From Bacteroidota bacterium (GTDB taxonomy: Bacteria > Bacteroidota > Bacteroidia > B-17B0 > Aurantibacillaceae): 42,764 nt of DNA. Position numbers and translations under genes: made by a program. Where the stretch lies: assembly GCA_013298715.1 (NCBI GenBank), contig JAAFIQ010000026.1, positions 1 through 42,764 of the forward strand, written 5' to 3'. The notes under the pieces were generated by a model, which saw only the letters and a program-made list of their open reading frames with translations, did not search any database and had not been told where the DNA came from. Shown here piece by piece: positions 1 through 9,303 of the stretch (position 1 is the stretch's first letter; every line of letters begins with the position of its first letter).

Positions 1-1792
1 TCCCAGCAGCTAAGCCATTAATTGTTTGGGTTGGGATAGCTACGCCGTTGTTTGAAAAGCTTGTGGCTGTTTGACCACCAGGAGAGGTGTTACTTATTAC
101 AATTTGACCGTTAGGGTTGCCGCAGAGGGAATTGAAAGAATTTGCTGTTATTGAAGGCAAAGGATTAACGACAATTTGAATTGTTCGGGTGCCAATACAT
201 CCGTTTGCGTTTGAGCCAACCAAGGTGTAAGTAGTTGTAGAACTAGGTGTTTGAGTTAAATTTGCACCATTAGTATTTACAGGAAGCCAGGTATAAGATG
301 TAGCCCCTCCGCCACTAAGTGTAGCAGGTGTGCCATTACAGACTGTAGCACTCGCACCAGTAAGCGTAGGTATTGGACTCACAGTAACCGCTGTTGTTCT
401 TGTACAAGTTCCAGAAGGACTATTAACACTTACAGTATATATGTAGGTGCCACTTAAAGTTGGAGAAATAACACCATTAGGGTTTTGAACACCGGATGTG
501 AAGCCATTAGGTCCAGTCCAAGAATATACACCACTTGCTACATTTGATGAAGATAAATTGAAACTTGAATTCGGACAGATTGGACCAGTGTTGTTGGCAG
601 TAACCGTACAACCTGAGCAAGAAGCTGGTGCAACATAAGTAGCTACTTCAGTACATGATGAATTGGCCGAATAGGCTGCTGTGACAGAACAGTTTGCACC
701 ATTTGAAGTTAAACCAGTTAAGGTATAGTTAATAGGGTTAGGAAAAGGAGGGGTGAAAACTTGGGGCGCACCACCACAAGAGGAAGTTACAGTTAGGTTA
801 CCAGTGTTAGGCGGATTTGTTACATTAAATGTACCAGTTACACTATATTGATTTGTGCCAGGATTACAAGCACTTGGCAGAGCGGTCATACCATAAATAT
901 TACAAAGAATATTGCAATTGGTAGAACCAGTAGAACCTCCGCCAACACCTGCAGAAATATTTGTGGCTGCATTGGCGAAATTTGTAATTAAGAGCATGTA
1001 CCACTGACCGGCAACTGCACCAACAATATTAACTGTTTCTGTAGCTGACGTAGAAAAGCCACAGTCGAATGGAGCAATTGTGCCTGTTGAAATGGCTCCG
1101 CACATAGACGCTTGATTTGTAAATGGTCCCCAGATAGTAAAATCAATATCGATACCTGCACTATTTGATAAATTTATATTGATATTGCCTGATGTAGCAA
1201 CATTTAGATAATACCATGCAGGGTTAGGTTGACTGAGCATACAACCATAGTTTGGGCCAACTGGTGCGCTACCAGCATTAACTCCCCCTGGAAAAGTTGC
1301 GCCACCTGTTGTGCAAAAGGGTTGTGCGTTGGGGCAGGTGCTCCCAGTAGGCGGTGGTGGTGGCGGAGGAGTAGTTGAACAAGCAATAGATGCTGACCAT
1401 CCAGGATTGGTTACAGAGCCATCTGAAGTAAAGCTAAATGTAAGACATCCGCCTAAGGTAGAGGCAACCGTTCCTGGACTGGTAGCTCCTGTATAATTTC
1501 CAACAAGATTCCCATTGCTATAAACATATAAGTAGTCGTAATTATTCTCAAGACTGAAAGAGCTGAAATTTACAATAACATACTGCCCAAGAGGAGCGCA
1601 GAAAGTAACACTACTATTTTGATTATTTGAGTAATTTCCACCAGATCCTCCACCATCAAAGAAATTTTGACCGCAACCATTCAAACTCCCTAAATTCCCA
1701 GTAAGGTTAATTTGAGAGTAAACTAAATTGGAGCAAAATAAAAGTGCAAAACCGAATACAAGACGTAATTTTAAACTAGTAAATCTTTTCAT
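1..1792 (-). CDS. Secreted CUB-domain adhesin-like protein (3' part beyond window)
   Basis: The reading frame is open from an ATG at 1792 to the window edge: 597 codons with no stop, so the C-terminus is missing. Residues 1-28 form a signal peptide ending near VYSQ. Residues about 35-130 read as a CUB-like domain: Gly/Asn-rich start, Cys pairs, a YDYLYVY strand and a closing GWSASIAC. A run of seven prolines follows, then a domain with the phrases NPAWYYLNV and IDIDFTIWGPF, common in Bacteroidota secreted proteins, then Ig/PKD-like repeats rich in Thr, Ser, Asn and Cys (for example SWTGPNGFTSG). This build is typical of large surface proteins exported by the type IX system, whose sorting domain would lie outside the window. 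It starts 19 nt after the 118-aa gene, so co-transcription is likely. Role (adhesion, gliding or matrix) is inferred. Confidence 0.75.
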   Translation of the reverse strand, partial: MKRFTSLKLRLVFGFALLFCSNLVYSQINLTGNLGSLNGCGQNFFDGGGSGGNYSNNQNSSVTFCAPLGQYVIVNFSSFSLENNYDYLYVYSNGNLVGNYTGATSPGTVASTLGGCLTFSFTSDGSVTNPGWSASIACSTTPPPPPPPTGSTCPNAQPFCTTGGATFPGGVNAGSAPVGPNYGCMLSQPNPAWYYLNVATSGNININLSNSAGIDIDFTIWGPFTNQASMCGAISTGTIAPFDCGFSTSATETVNIVGAVAGQWYMLLITNFANAATNISAGVGGGSTGSTNCNILCNIYGMTALPSACNPGTNQYSVTGTFNVTNPPNTGNLTVTSSCGGAPQVFTPPFPNPINYTLTGLTSNGANCSVTAAYSANSSCTEVATYVAPASCSGCTVTANNTGPICPNSSFNLSSSNVASGVYSWTGPNGFTSGVQNPNGVISPTLSGTYIYTVSVNSPSGTCTRTTAVTVSPIPTLTGASATVCNGTPATLSGGGATSYTWLPVNTNGANLTQTPSSTTTYTLVGSNANGCIGTRTIQIVVNPLPSITANSFNSLCGNPNGQIVISNTSPGGQTATSFSNNGVAIPTQTINGLAAG

Positions 1793-1811
1793 TATTATTT
1801 ATTTTATAAAT

Positions 1812-2168
1812 TTAATTGGTTGACTGGGCTTTAACAGATTTTCCATCAAGGCTTATTGCAAACTCAATATTGTGGTGTTTGCTGTTAATACTTATGTTTT
1901 GGAGATGTATGGGTTTGTTATATTTTTCTAATAATTCATTCGCTGATAAAAGCTCGACCCAAGCTAATTTATCAGTAAAAAAAATTGTTCTACTTTTTTC
2001 AATAAAACGGAAAGCTTCTAAATTGCTGGTTTGATTTAACGCAGTTTCATACTTAGTTAAATCTATATCTGGAAATTTTGAGTGAATTATGAAATGTCTT
2101 TTTGTTTGGTTTTGCGCAGAAACACTGATTCCAAAAAGCAATAATAAAATAAAGTAAACGTTTTTCAT
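1812..2168 (-). CDS. Small secreted protein of unknown function
   Basis: A 118-residue protein with a clear signal peptide: MKN, a hydrophobic run of about 12 residues, then SVSAQ, with cleavage likely before Gln or Asn. The mature part is short, hydrophilic and mixed alpha/beta, with no cysteines and no motif I recognise. It begins with an alternating pattern (RHFIIHSKFPDIDL) and ends with FAISLDGKSVKAQ. It lies just upstream of the large secreted adhesin-like gene in the same direction (19 nt gap), which suggests joint expression. A plus-strand frame over the same bases lacks such features and is judged a shadow. Confidence 0.6.
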   Translation of the reverse strand: MKNVYFILLLLFGISVSAQNQTKRHFIIHSKFPDIDLTKYETALNQTSNLEAFRFIEKSRTIFFTDKLAWVELLSANELLEKYNKPIHLQNISINSKHHNIEFAISLDGKSVKAQSTN

Positions 2169-2438
2169 AACTAATTTTGTTTTTATTAATGTGCTAAATT
2201 AGTTATTGAGAAATCTTAATAGCAACAATTAACTCATTAATAAAACATGTTCACTCATTTAATTAAGTATTAATCAACAATTAAAAAGCATTATTGATAC
2301 AGCATTTAGAATAAAGAGCTAGCTCGTCGAAACAAAAGGTGTTTTTGTATTTTATTAAGGTAATTTAATCGAAAATTATTAAAGGAATCGAAAGGGGGGG
2401 TAATAAACGGTAGAGAAATGTGATTAATCAAGAAAAAA

Positions 2439-3317
2439 CTAATTATTCGACGCCTCAGCACCACCTACAATTTCTAAAATTTCTTTTGTAATTGAGGCTT
2501 GACGAGCTTTGTTGTAAGTAATTTTTAATTCTTTTTGCATAGCTTTAGCATTATCTGTTGCTTTGTGCATAGCCGTCATACGCGCACCGTGTTCACTTGC
2601 AAAACTATCTAATAATGCTTTATAAAATTGCGTTTTTAAACTACGCGGGATTAATTCGTTTATAATATACTCTTGACTAGGTTCAAAAATGTAATCGCCT
2701 GTAACTTTTTTTGTTGAATCAGCACCTTGCTCAATTGGTAAAAACTGTTCTTCGGTAGTTAATTGTACCGCCGCGTTTTTAAATTGATTGTAAACCAATA
2801 GAATTTTATCAAATTGTTTCGCGGTAAAAGTTTCCATTATTTTTTCAGCAATAGGCGCCGCTTTTGCGAAACTTAATCCATCAAATACTTCATTCAAGTG
2901 ATGTGGTAAATCTTGACCTGAAATTAAATATTGTGTGCGTTTAAAAGCATCGTGTACTTTTTTTCCAATTGGTAAAACAGTTATATTACATCCTTGATAT
3001 TTTTCCTTAATCAACAGATTTGTTTTTTTAATAACGTTACCATTAAAAGCACCTGCTAATCCACGGTTTGAAGAAATAGAAATAATCAAAACATTTTTTC
3101 CGCCACTGTTGCGTGCAAATACGTTTTCGCTTGCATCCACACTTGCGCTAACGTTTTCTAAAATTTCTTTTAGTTTATTAGCATAAGGGCGCATTTGTGT
3201 TATAGCATCTTGTGCACGTTTTAATTTAGCAGCACTTACCATTTTCATAGCACTGGTAATTTGCATTGTGCTACCAATGGATACTATACTATTTCTTACT
3301 TCTTTTAAACTAGGCAT
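2439..3317 (-). CDS. atpG: ATP synthase F1 subunit gamma
   Basis: The 292-residue central stalk of F1, which rotates inside the alpha3beta3 ring. The family N-terminus is intact (MPSLKEVRNSIVSIGSTMQI, then TSAMKMVSAAKLKRAQ) and so is the C-terminal helix that reaches into the catalytic head (YNKARQASITKEILEIVGGA). The SSNRGLAGAFN stretch in the Rossmann-like part is also typical. Length is normal. It is the last gene of the operon, 83 nt after atpA; that gap is very A+T-rich with short inverted AATTGTCAATTG-like repeats. No intrinsic terminator is evident downstream. The atpD-atpC pair is not in this window, which is usual for the phylum. Confidence 0.97.
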   Translation of the reverse strand: MPSLKEVRNSIVSIGSTMQITSAMKMVSAAKLKRAQDAITQMRPYANKLKEILENVSASVDASENVFARNSGGKNVLIISISSNRGLAGAFNGNVIKKTNLLIKEKYQGCNITVLPIGKKVHDAFKRTQYLISGQDLPHHLNEVFDGLSFAKAAPIAEKIMETFTAKQFDKILLVYNQFKNAAVQLTTEEQFLPIEQGADSTKKVTGDYIFEPSQEYIINELIPRSLKTQFYKALLDSFASEHGARMTAMHKATDNAKAMQKELKITYNKARQASITKEILEIVGGAEASNN

Positions 3318-3400
3318 CTGATATATTTACGATTTTTAAATTTACGATTTACAAATTTTATTCAATTGTAAATTGTCAATAAATAAATTGTCAATTGGTA

Positions 3401-4978
3401 TTAATTATATTTAGCAGTTAATTCTTTTGCACAAGCTTCTAATGTGTTAGTAATTTCGTCTGTGTATTTTCCAGCTTTTAAATCATCTAAAATATTTTTG
3501 TGTTTGCGCTCCATTGTATCTAAAAATTCTTTTTCAAACTCACGTACTTTGTTTACAGGTACTGAACGCATTAAATTTTTAGTTCCTAAATAAATAATTG
3601 CAATTTGTTGTTCAACACGTTGAGGCGAGAATTGACCTTGTTTTAAAATTTCCACATTACGTGAGCCTTTATCTAAAACCGATTTTGTTGCAGCATCTAA
3701 ATCACTACCAAATTTAGCAAACGCCTCTAACTCGCGGAACTGAGCTTGATCTAATTTTAAGGTACCAGCAACTTTTTTCATCGATTTAATTTGGGCATTA
3801 CCTCCTACACGCGATACAGAAATACCTACGTTGATAGCAGGACGAACACCTGAGTTAAATAAGTTACCCTCTAAGAAGATTTGCCCATCGGTAATTGAAA
3901 TTACATTGGTTGGAATGTAGGCTGAAACGTCGCCAGCTTGTGTTTCAATAATTGGTAAAGCTGTTAACGAACCACCACCTTTTACAATTCCTTTTAAAGA
4001 AGCAGGTAAATCGTTCATGCTTTGAGCAATAGAATCGTTAGCATTAATTTTTGCAGCACGTTCTAATAAACGACTATGTAAGTAAAACACGTCACCAGGA
4101 TAAGCTTCGCGCCCTGGAGGACGACGTAATAATAATGAAACCTCACGGTAAGCTACAGCTTGTTTTGATAAATCGTCGAATACAATTAAAGCCGGACGAC
4201 CAGTATCTCTAAAAAATTCGCCAATAGCTGCGCCAGCAAATGGAGCGTAAAATTGCATAGGAGCAGGATCTGAAGCATTAGCCGCAACAACACAAGTGTA
4301 AGCCATTGCACCGTTTTCTTCTAATACACGTACCACGTTAGCCACTGTAGAGCCTTTTTGTCCTATAGCTACGTATATACAAAATACTGGTTTTCCAGCA
4401 TCGTAAAATTCTTTTTGATTAATAATGGTATCAATACAAACAGCTGTTTTACCTGTTTGACGATCGCCAATTACTAACTCACGTTGCCCACGACCAATAG
4501 GAATCATGGCATCAATAGCTTTAATACCTGTTTGTAAAGGCTCAGTAACTGGCTGGCGGTAAATAACGCCAGGTGCTTTACGTTCTAAAGGCATTTCGTA
4601 AGTAGTACCAGTAATTGGGCCTTTTCCATCAATAGGATTACCTAAAGTATCAACAACACGACCTAACATACCTTCACCAACTTTTAAGGAGGCAATACGG
4701 TTTGTACGTTTGCAAGAACTTCCTTCTTTAATTCCCTCGCTCGGGCCTAATAATACAGCGCCAATATTATCTTCTTCTAAGTTTAAAACAATAGCTTGTA
4801 AGCCAGTTTCAAATTCAATTAGCTCACCAGATTGTACTTTAGATAAACCGTAAATGCGGGCAATACCATCGCCTACTTGTAATACTGTTCCTACTTCTTC
4901 TAATTCAGCTTCGCTTTTAAAGCCACTTAATTGTTGTCTTAAAATTGCAGATACTTCTGCGGGTTTTATTTCAGCCAT
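3401..4978 (-). CDS. atpA: ATP synthase F1 subunit alpha
   Basis: The 525-residue regulatory, nucleotide-binding subunit of F1. The Walker A loop is [13 protein letters not shown] (about residues 170-182), and the Arg-finger segment is [20 protein letters not shown]. The beta-barrel N-terminus carries [18 protein letters not shown], and the first residues ([17 protein letters not shown]) match the family. The ATG is 5 nt downstream of a lipoprotein gene instead of following atpH directly, which is the unusual point in this operon. Nothing in the protein looks degraded. It works with AtpG, AtpH, AtpF, AtpE and AtpB encoded around it and with AtpD/AtpC encoded elsewhere. Confidence 0.98.
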   Translation of the reverse strand: MAEIKPAEVSAILRQQLSGFKSEAELEEVGTVLQVGDGIARIYGLSKVQSGELIEFETGLQAIVLNLEEDNIGAVLLGPSEGIKEGSSCKRTNRIASLKVGEGMLGRVVDTLGNPIDGKGPITGTTYEMPLERKAPGVIYRQPVTEPLQTGIKAIDAMIPIGRGQRELVIGDRQTGKTAVCIDTIINQKEFYDAGKPVFCIYVAIGQKGSTVANVVRVLEENGAMAYTCVVAANASDPAPMQFYAPFAGAAIGEFFRDTGRPALIVFDDLSKQAVAYREVSLLLRRPPGREAYPGDVFYLHSRLLERAAKINANDSIAQSMNDLPASLKGIVKGGGSLTALPIIETQAGDVSAYIPTNVISITDGQIFLEGNLFNSGVRPAINVGISVSRVGGNAQIKSMKKVAGTLKLDQAQFRELEAFAKFGSDLDAATKSVLDKGSRNVEILKQGQFSPQRVEQQIAIIYLGTKNLMRSVPVNKVREFEKEFLDTMERKHKNILDDLKAGKYTDEITNTLEACAKELTAKYN

Positions 4979-4983
4979 TGTTT

Positions 4984-5682
4984 TTAATTTTTAGTATAAC
5001 TTAAAATACATTCTCCGTTTGTTAGTTGAGTGCTATCTCCATTGCTTCTGTATAATTTGCAATTAAATAACGCTTTGAATTTTCTTACGGTTGTGGAAGC
5101 ATTGTTTACCGTGTACTCACCAACCTCTGTAATGGAAAAGGTTGATCCAGTTTGAATACTGCTTCCAGTTGTTTGTTTAGTGGTGTGCCAATTTACATTG
5201 TTATTATCCTTAATGGTAAGTAGAACGTTTACGTTATTAAGTGTAAAAATTTGACTTGACTTAGCATACGCATAATTTCTTACTTTTATAAAATTCCTAA
5301 ATTCATTTATTCCGAAAGAATTTACATTGCTTAACGTATCGCTTAAATTAAGGGTAACCATAAATGTATTTCCTTGAGGAAAAGTTTTTGAACTAGAAAC
5401 GAAATTTAGGTTATTAGCTCCAGATTGAAAAGTTGGGCCAAAACCCGAAGACCAAACCCCATTATCAGGTGCTATTGCAGAGTAACTGGTGCTTTGTAAC
5501 GTAAATTTAATGTATTCTTTAGTAGATTCCACCAAGCCTGTTGGTGTAGGAACAGCACCCGTAGTGGTTGAAGTACTTTGAGTGGTTGAGTTATCTGAAG
5601 TAGTTTCTTTTTTCTTATCGCAAGAAATGAATCCAATTGTTATTGAGCAAAACAGTGAAAATATTATACCTAATTTATTCAT
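4984..5682 (-). CDS. Putative lipoprotein inside the ATP synthase operon
   Basis: A 232-residue protein. A hydrophobic leader ends in a lipobox (GFIS-C, Cys21), followed by charged DKKKE and a Ser/Thr-rich linker of about 30 residues. The rest is rich in beta-strand patterns and Asn/Thr/Ser (for example [16 protein letters not shown] and [15 protein letters not shown]), resembling the beta-sandwich lipoproteins common in Bacteroidota; I cannot assign a family with confidence. It begins 8 nt after the preceding lipoprotein gene and ends 5 nt before atpA, so it must be transcribed with the ATP synthase genes. A link to the enzyme is inferred only from position; the predicted location (a lipid-anchored envelope protein) does not suggest a part of F1. 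Confidence 0.8.
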   Translation of the reverse strand: MNKLGIIFSLFCSITIGFISCDKKKETTSDNSTTQSTSTTTGAVPTPTGLVESTKEYIKFTLQSTSYSAIAPDNGVWSSGFGPTFQSGANNLNFVSSSKTFPQGNTFMVTLNLSDTLSNVNSFGINEFRNFIKVRNYAYAKSSQIFTLNNVNVLLTIKDNNNVNWHTTKQTTGSSIQTGSTFSITEVGEYTVNNASTTVRKFKALFNCKLYRSNGDSTQLTNGECILSYTKN

Positions 5683-5690
5683 TCTAATTC

Positions 5691-6233
5691 TTACTTCTTA
5701 TTTAAATCAAAGTTTTTTAAAAAATCATTTTTTCTCAGCTTAAAGCCATGCTGTTGTGCATATGCTTTTTGAAAAGCTAAAAACTTTTCAAAGGCAGGAC
5801 CAACTATAGAGTCAATTCTATCACCTGCTTTTTTAGAGTTTTCATTGTCCTCTTTAGTAAAACTACTATCAGGAATACTGTATAATCGCGCATATTCTTT
5901 GTAATCTGCCTCAGTTTTTGCGTAAGCAGTAACTAATTCTAAACCTGCGTCTTTAATAGGATTTAACTTTTCGTGCAAATCCAAATTTGTTAATTCTTCT
6001 TTTGATTTTTTAATTAAATCTAAGAATACCGTTGTTTGATTATCGATATCTGTTTTAACATACGTTTTACATACCTTGAAAAATTTTTCTTCGCTTTTGC
6101 TTAACTTGTTTGTAACACCAACAACATCATCGTTAGCATTTAAGGCATCTTTTTTACTAGGACCACATGAGGTTACAAAAGCAAATAAAAGTACCAATGT
6201 AACTAATGAAACGATTTTGTTTGTTGTTTTCAT
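5691..6233 (-). CDS. Putative helical lipoprotein inside the ATP synthase operon
   Basis: A 180-residue protein with a lipoprotein signal (VLLFAFVTSC, Cys23) followed by GPSKKD. The mature part is strongly charged and looks all-helical, with heptad-like stretches (EEKFFKVCKTYVKTDID, LDLIKKSKEELTNLDLHEKL) and a Lys/Asn-rich tail. No enzyme motif was seen and I do not recognise the family. It starts 5 nt after atpH and is followed after 8 nt by a second lipoprotein gene. The two share no visible sequence similarity with each other, so they are not a simple duplication. Confidence 0.8.
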   Translation of the reverse strand: MKTTNKIVSLVTLVLLFAFVTSCGPSKKDALNANDDVVGVTNKLSKSEEKFFKVCKTYVKTDIDNQTTVFLDLIKKSKEELTNLDLHEKLNPIKDAGLELVTAYAKTEADYKEYARLYSIPDSSFTKEDNENSKKAGDRIDSIVGPAFEKFLAFQKAYAQQHGFKLRKNDFLKNFDLNKK

Positions 6234-6238
6234 ATTAC

Positions 6239-6790
6239 TTAATTTAAATTAGGCGAATAAACATTACTAGAGAAGTTCTTCTTTAATTCTGACAAACGGC
6301 GTCTAACGCTTTGATCCACCTGCGTATCGTTTATTGATAAAATAAAACCGCCAATTAATTCAGGATTTACTTTTTCAACTAATTCAATTTCTCCATTTGT
6401 TGTTTGCCTAACTATTTCCAAAATTTGATTTCTTGAAGCATCATCTAATTTAATAGCTGACTCAACTTTTGCAGTAGTAATATTTAGATAAGATTTGTAC
6501 ATCTCATCAAAAGATATGGCAATATCTTTAATATAACTTTCACGACGTTTGGAAGCAATTAGTTTTAAAAAGGATTGCGTGGTATTAACTATTTTTCCTT
6601 CAAAAATTGAAATAAAAATGGCTATTTTTTTATCGGTTTTTACTACCGGGCTTTCTAATAAAGTTACAAAATCAGGATTGCTTTTGCACACCTCATTAAT
6701 AAGTCGCATATCCTTGCGCACCTCTTCTAATTGCTTAGTTTCAATTGCTAGGTCTATTAGTGATTTTGCGTATCTTGATGCTACACTCAT
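6239..6790 (-). CDS. atpH: ATP synthase F1 subunit delta (OSCP)
   Basis: A 183-residue peripheral-stalk subunit joining the b subunits to the top of F1. Family signs are the N-terminal SVASRYAKSLIDLAIE, the helical N-domain with LLESPVVKTDKK, and the C-domain ending with VNPELIGGFILSINDTQVD followed by a basic SVRRRLSELKK. Length is normal. It sits 34 nt after atpF, and two lipoprotein genes separate it from atpA, whereas the usual order is atpH directly followed by atpA. Confidence 0.95.
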   Translation of the reverse strand: MSVASRYAKSLIDLAIETKQLEEVRKDMRLINEVCKSNPDFVTLLESPVVKTDKKIAIFISIFEGKIVNTTQSFLKLIASKRRESYIKDIAISFDEMYKSYLNITTAKVESAIKLDDASRNQILEIVRQTTNGEIELVEKVNPELIGGFILSINDTQVDQSVRRRLSELKKNFSSNVYSPNLN

Positions 6791-6824
6791 TGTTGGTTAT
6801 TAGTTGAAGTTTATTCTTTAAATA

Positions 6825-7337
6825 CTAATTTAAGTTTACATCTTTAATTAAACTACCTACTAAGGTTTTTTGCTTTTCGTCGTTAGATAATTCAGATTTT
6901 AATATTTTTTCTGCAATATCAATACTCAAAGTTGCAACTTGATTTTTTAAATCTGTAATGGCAGCATTTTTTTCGTTAATGATTTGTTCGCGTGCAGTTT
7001 GCATAATACGTTCAGCTTCTTTAGTAGCCTTAGTTTTTGCTTCAGCTAAAATACTTTCTTTGGTATCACGTGCTTCTTTTAATAAAGCATCACGTTCTGC
7101 GCGTGCCTCGTTTAAAATCCGCTCGTTACCAGCTTTTAATTCAGCCATTTCAGCTTTAGCTTTTTCAGCACCTTTTAAAGCCGTGTCAATACTTTCTTCA
7201 CGTTCTTTTAATGCTTTTAATATGGGTTTCCAAGCAAATTTACCTAATAATACAATAAGTAAAATAAACACTAAGGTGGTCCATACAATTAGACCAATTC
7301 CTGGAGTTACTAATGCGTTTAAAATAAATAAGTTCAT
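6825..7337 (-). CDS. atpF: ATP synthase F0 subunit b
   Basis: A 170-residue stator subunit. One N-terminal membrane helix (about residues 10-30, PGIGLIVWTTLVFILLIVLL) is followed by GKFAWKPILKALKEREE and a long Ala/Glu/Lys-rich coiled coil (KAEMAELKAGNERILNEA) that pairs with a second copy and with delta. The tail carries SIDIAEKILKSELSNDEKQ, typical of the family. It follows atpE after about 70 nt that contain an intrinsic-terminator hairpin, so its expression probably depends on read-through. Confidence 0.95.
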   Translation of the reverse strand: MNLFILNALVTPGIGLIVWTTLVFILLIVLLGKFAWKPILKALKEREESIDTALKGAEKAKAEMAELKAGNERILNEARAERDALLKEARDTKESILAEAKTKATKEAERIMQTAREQIINEKNAAITDLKNQVATLSIDIAEKILKSELSNDEKQKTLVGSLIKDVNLN

Positions 7338-7370
7338 TTTTTTTCTTTTTTAATAAAACAACAAATTTTT

Positions 7371-7402
7371 AAAAAAAGCCTGTAACCAACCGTTACAGGC
7401 TT
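7371..7402 (-). terminator. Intrinsic terminator/attenuator hairpin between atpE and atpF
   Basis: A perfect 11-bp stem (AAGCCTGTAAC pairing with GTTACAGGCTT, 7376-7386 with 7392-7402) with a 5-nt loop. Read on the minus strand, the direction of the atp operon, the stem runs straight into seven T residues. This is the textbook form of a rho-independent terminator, placed directly after atpE. The opposite strand also has a T run after the stem (behind CG), so it could act both ways. A role as partial terminator that raises atpE mRNA over downstream genes is inferred. Confidence 0.75.
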
Positions 7403-7409
7403 CGTTTTT

Positions 7410-7640
<231 letters not shown>

Positions 7641-7648
7641 TTAATTTA

Positions 7649-8794
7649 TTAATGATTTGCTTTTGCTACGTGAACATCGTCATCACTGGTGTGTGCTCCA
7701 TCCTCATTGTGGTCGGCACAAGCACTGCCAATAAATAAAGCTGTTAACATAGTAAAAATATAAGCTTGTAAAAAAGCAACTAAACATTCTAAAACATCAA
7801 TGAACAAAGCAAAAGCTACAGCAATAGGTGATACAGCTAAAGATTTGAAGATGAAAATTAAACCTATTAAACTAATAATAATAATATGTCCTGCTGTAAT
7901 ATTAGCAAACAGACGAATCATTAGAGCGAAAGGCTTGGTTAAAATACCCACCACTTCAATTGGAATTAAAATTGGGTACAACCATTTTGGCGCGGGAGGC
8001 ATAAAAATATGGTGCCAGTAATGTCCGTTTCCATTCACATTGGTAACAATTAACGTAATTACCGAAAGCACTAAGGTAAATGCAATGTTACCTGTAAGGT
8101 TCGCACCAATTGGCAACATACCTAAAATATTGTTTAATAAAATAAAAAAGAAAATAGTTAATAAATAAGGTACAAATTTCATGTATTTAGAACCAATGTT
8201 GGTTTTAGCAATATCATCGCGCACAAAAACAATTAATGGTTCAAAAAAACTTTGTTTGCCTTTTGGAGCAGAGTTGATGCCTGTTTTAGCATAAGCTTTA
8301 GCAATTGATGAAAATAACAACACAATAATTATCATAGAAATAATCATTTGCGCTACGTTTTTTGTGATAGATAAGTCATAAATGGTTTCATTTGCATCTG
8401 ATGATAATATTTTTTCTGCTTGTAAACTATAACCTTCGTAGCTAGCATGACCATGTTCAAACTTTGAAGATGAGAAAATTTGCAAACCTTTTGTTGAAGA
8501 ATAAATAATAACTGGTAAAGGGATGGCAACAGCCTCTTCTCCATGCCCCCATAAATGCCAAGAATGTGAGTCTAGGATGTGCTCAAAAGCAACGGCAGTA
8601 ATATCCACTTTATCATCATGGCCTTCGGCAGCGTGTGCTTCGGCAGCATTATTTACAGTAGAATCTGAAGATTGAGAAACGGCATGTTCCTCAAGATCGT
8701 TTGCTAATAAGTTTGACGTATTAAAGCTAAAAAACAGTAAAAACAATAAACTAAGTACGTTTTTACCTCTGAATATATTGATTTTGCTGAACAT
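7649..8794 (-). CDS. atpB: ATP synthase F0 subunit a with secreted N-terminal extension
   Basis: At 381 residues it is about 110 longer than the E. coli subunit. The extra N-terminus begins with a signal-like segment (VLSLLFLLFFSFNTSNLLA) followed by an acidic, His-rich region (EEHA, EAHAAEGHDD, LDSHSWHLWGHGEE), as is usual in Bacteroidota. The membrane part then has the conserved proton-path helices; MIRLFANITAGHI contains the essential Arg, here Arg294. The C-terminus is also His/Asp-rich (DHNEDGAHTSDDDVHVAKANH region). First gene of the operon, with a promoter 38-67 nt upstream. No atpI-like gene precedes it in the window. Confidence 0.95.
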   Translation of the reverse strand: MFSKINIFRGKNVLSLLFLLFFSFNTSNLLANDLEEHAVSQSSDSTVNNAAEAHAAEGHDDKVDITAVAFEHILDSHSWHLWGHGEEAVAIPLPVIIYSSTKGLQIFSSSKFEHGHASYEGYSLQAEKILSSDANETIYDLSITKNVAQMIISMIIIVLLFSSIAKAYAKTGINSAPKGKQSFFEPLIVFVRDDIAKTNIGSKYMKFVPYLLTIFFFILLNNILGMLPIGANLTGNIAFTLVLSVITLIVTNVNGNGHYWHHIFMPPAPKWLYPILIPIEVVGILTKPFALMIRLFANITAGHIIIISLIGLIFIFKSLAVSPIAVAFALFIDVLECLVAFLQAYIFTMLTALFIGSACADHNEDGAHTSDDDVHVAKANH

Positions 8795-8831
8795 TAACCT
8801 AAAAAATGAAATAGTTGTTATTTTTCGGGTG

Positions 8832-8861
8832 CAAATGTAGGTATTTTTTGAGGGAAAACAA
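8832..8861 (-). promoter_or_regulatory. Bacteroidota-type promoter of the atp operon
   Basis: Read on the minus strand: TTG (8861-8859), a 19-nt spacer, then TACATTTG (8839-8832), which fits the phylum's -33 TTTG / -7 TAnnTTTG consensus exactly in the -7 box and in spacing. The predicted start of transcription is near 8826, giving a leader of about 30 nt before the atpB ATG at 8794. No other gene lies between. Confidence 0.6.
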
Positions 8862-9303
8862 CAAATTTTCTTCTATTTTGTTTCGACAAATGATAGAGGT
8901 TGTTAACAAGCGTAATCTGTTTGACCAATAAACGGTTAAAAGAACAGCTAATGAGTTTTTGGATAATTCAACACTTTTATACGTTTTGATATCTGTAAGT
9001 TGATTCCATCTGGGGGTGATAAAAAAACAGGCCGCTCTTATGGAACTTATACTTGAAGTAAAACGGATGTTTTTACATATAGTTGGCCTCTAAGAGGCTT
9101 TTAAACAAACTCTTATTGACTGTTATGTTTGTATTAATAGGGTCTGCGTATTAACTAGAAAACTCAATAAAATCATTAGTTGGCAGGTGAAAATTAAAAA
9201 TATGTGTGCAAGTTGAAAATACGTAAAACCTCAAAATAGTATTAAATATAGTTGCATTGATCTAACTTTTTGATTCTAATAGTAAATGGATAACTTTAAA
9301 AAA
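8862..9303. other. Non-coding stretch upstream of the atp operon
   Basis: No frame longer than about 40 codons with a plausible start was found on either strand. A weak 5-bp hairpin with a 3-nt loop (GCCTC/GAGGC at 9086-9098) is followed by TTTT, but no gene ends there. I see no remnant of an atpI/atpZ-like gene, which often precedes atpB, and no tRNA-like fold. The large palindrome beginning at 9304 is listed separately. Confidence 0.5.

Noticed and set aside
2394-2400. G7 run as a second phase-variable tract
   Set aside because: It lies in non-coding sequence 3' of atpG and in no promoter that I could identify, so slippage would have no clear effect.
3318-3400. AT-rich inverted repeats between atpG and atpA as a regulatory site
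   Set aside because: Low-complexity TTTACGATTT and AATTGTCAATTG repeats are expected by chance in this base composition, and no stable stem with a T run was found.
6958-7353. Plus-strand 131-codon frame opposite atpF, and similar long frames opposite other genes
   Set aside because: Antisense shadows of well-supported genes, with Ser/Ala/Phe-biased composition and no start context, motif or operon context of their own.
9086-9098. GCCTC-TAA-GAGGC hairpin followed by TTTT
   Set aside because: Stem of only five pairs with a three-base loop, and no gene ends upstream of it on that strand.
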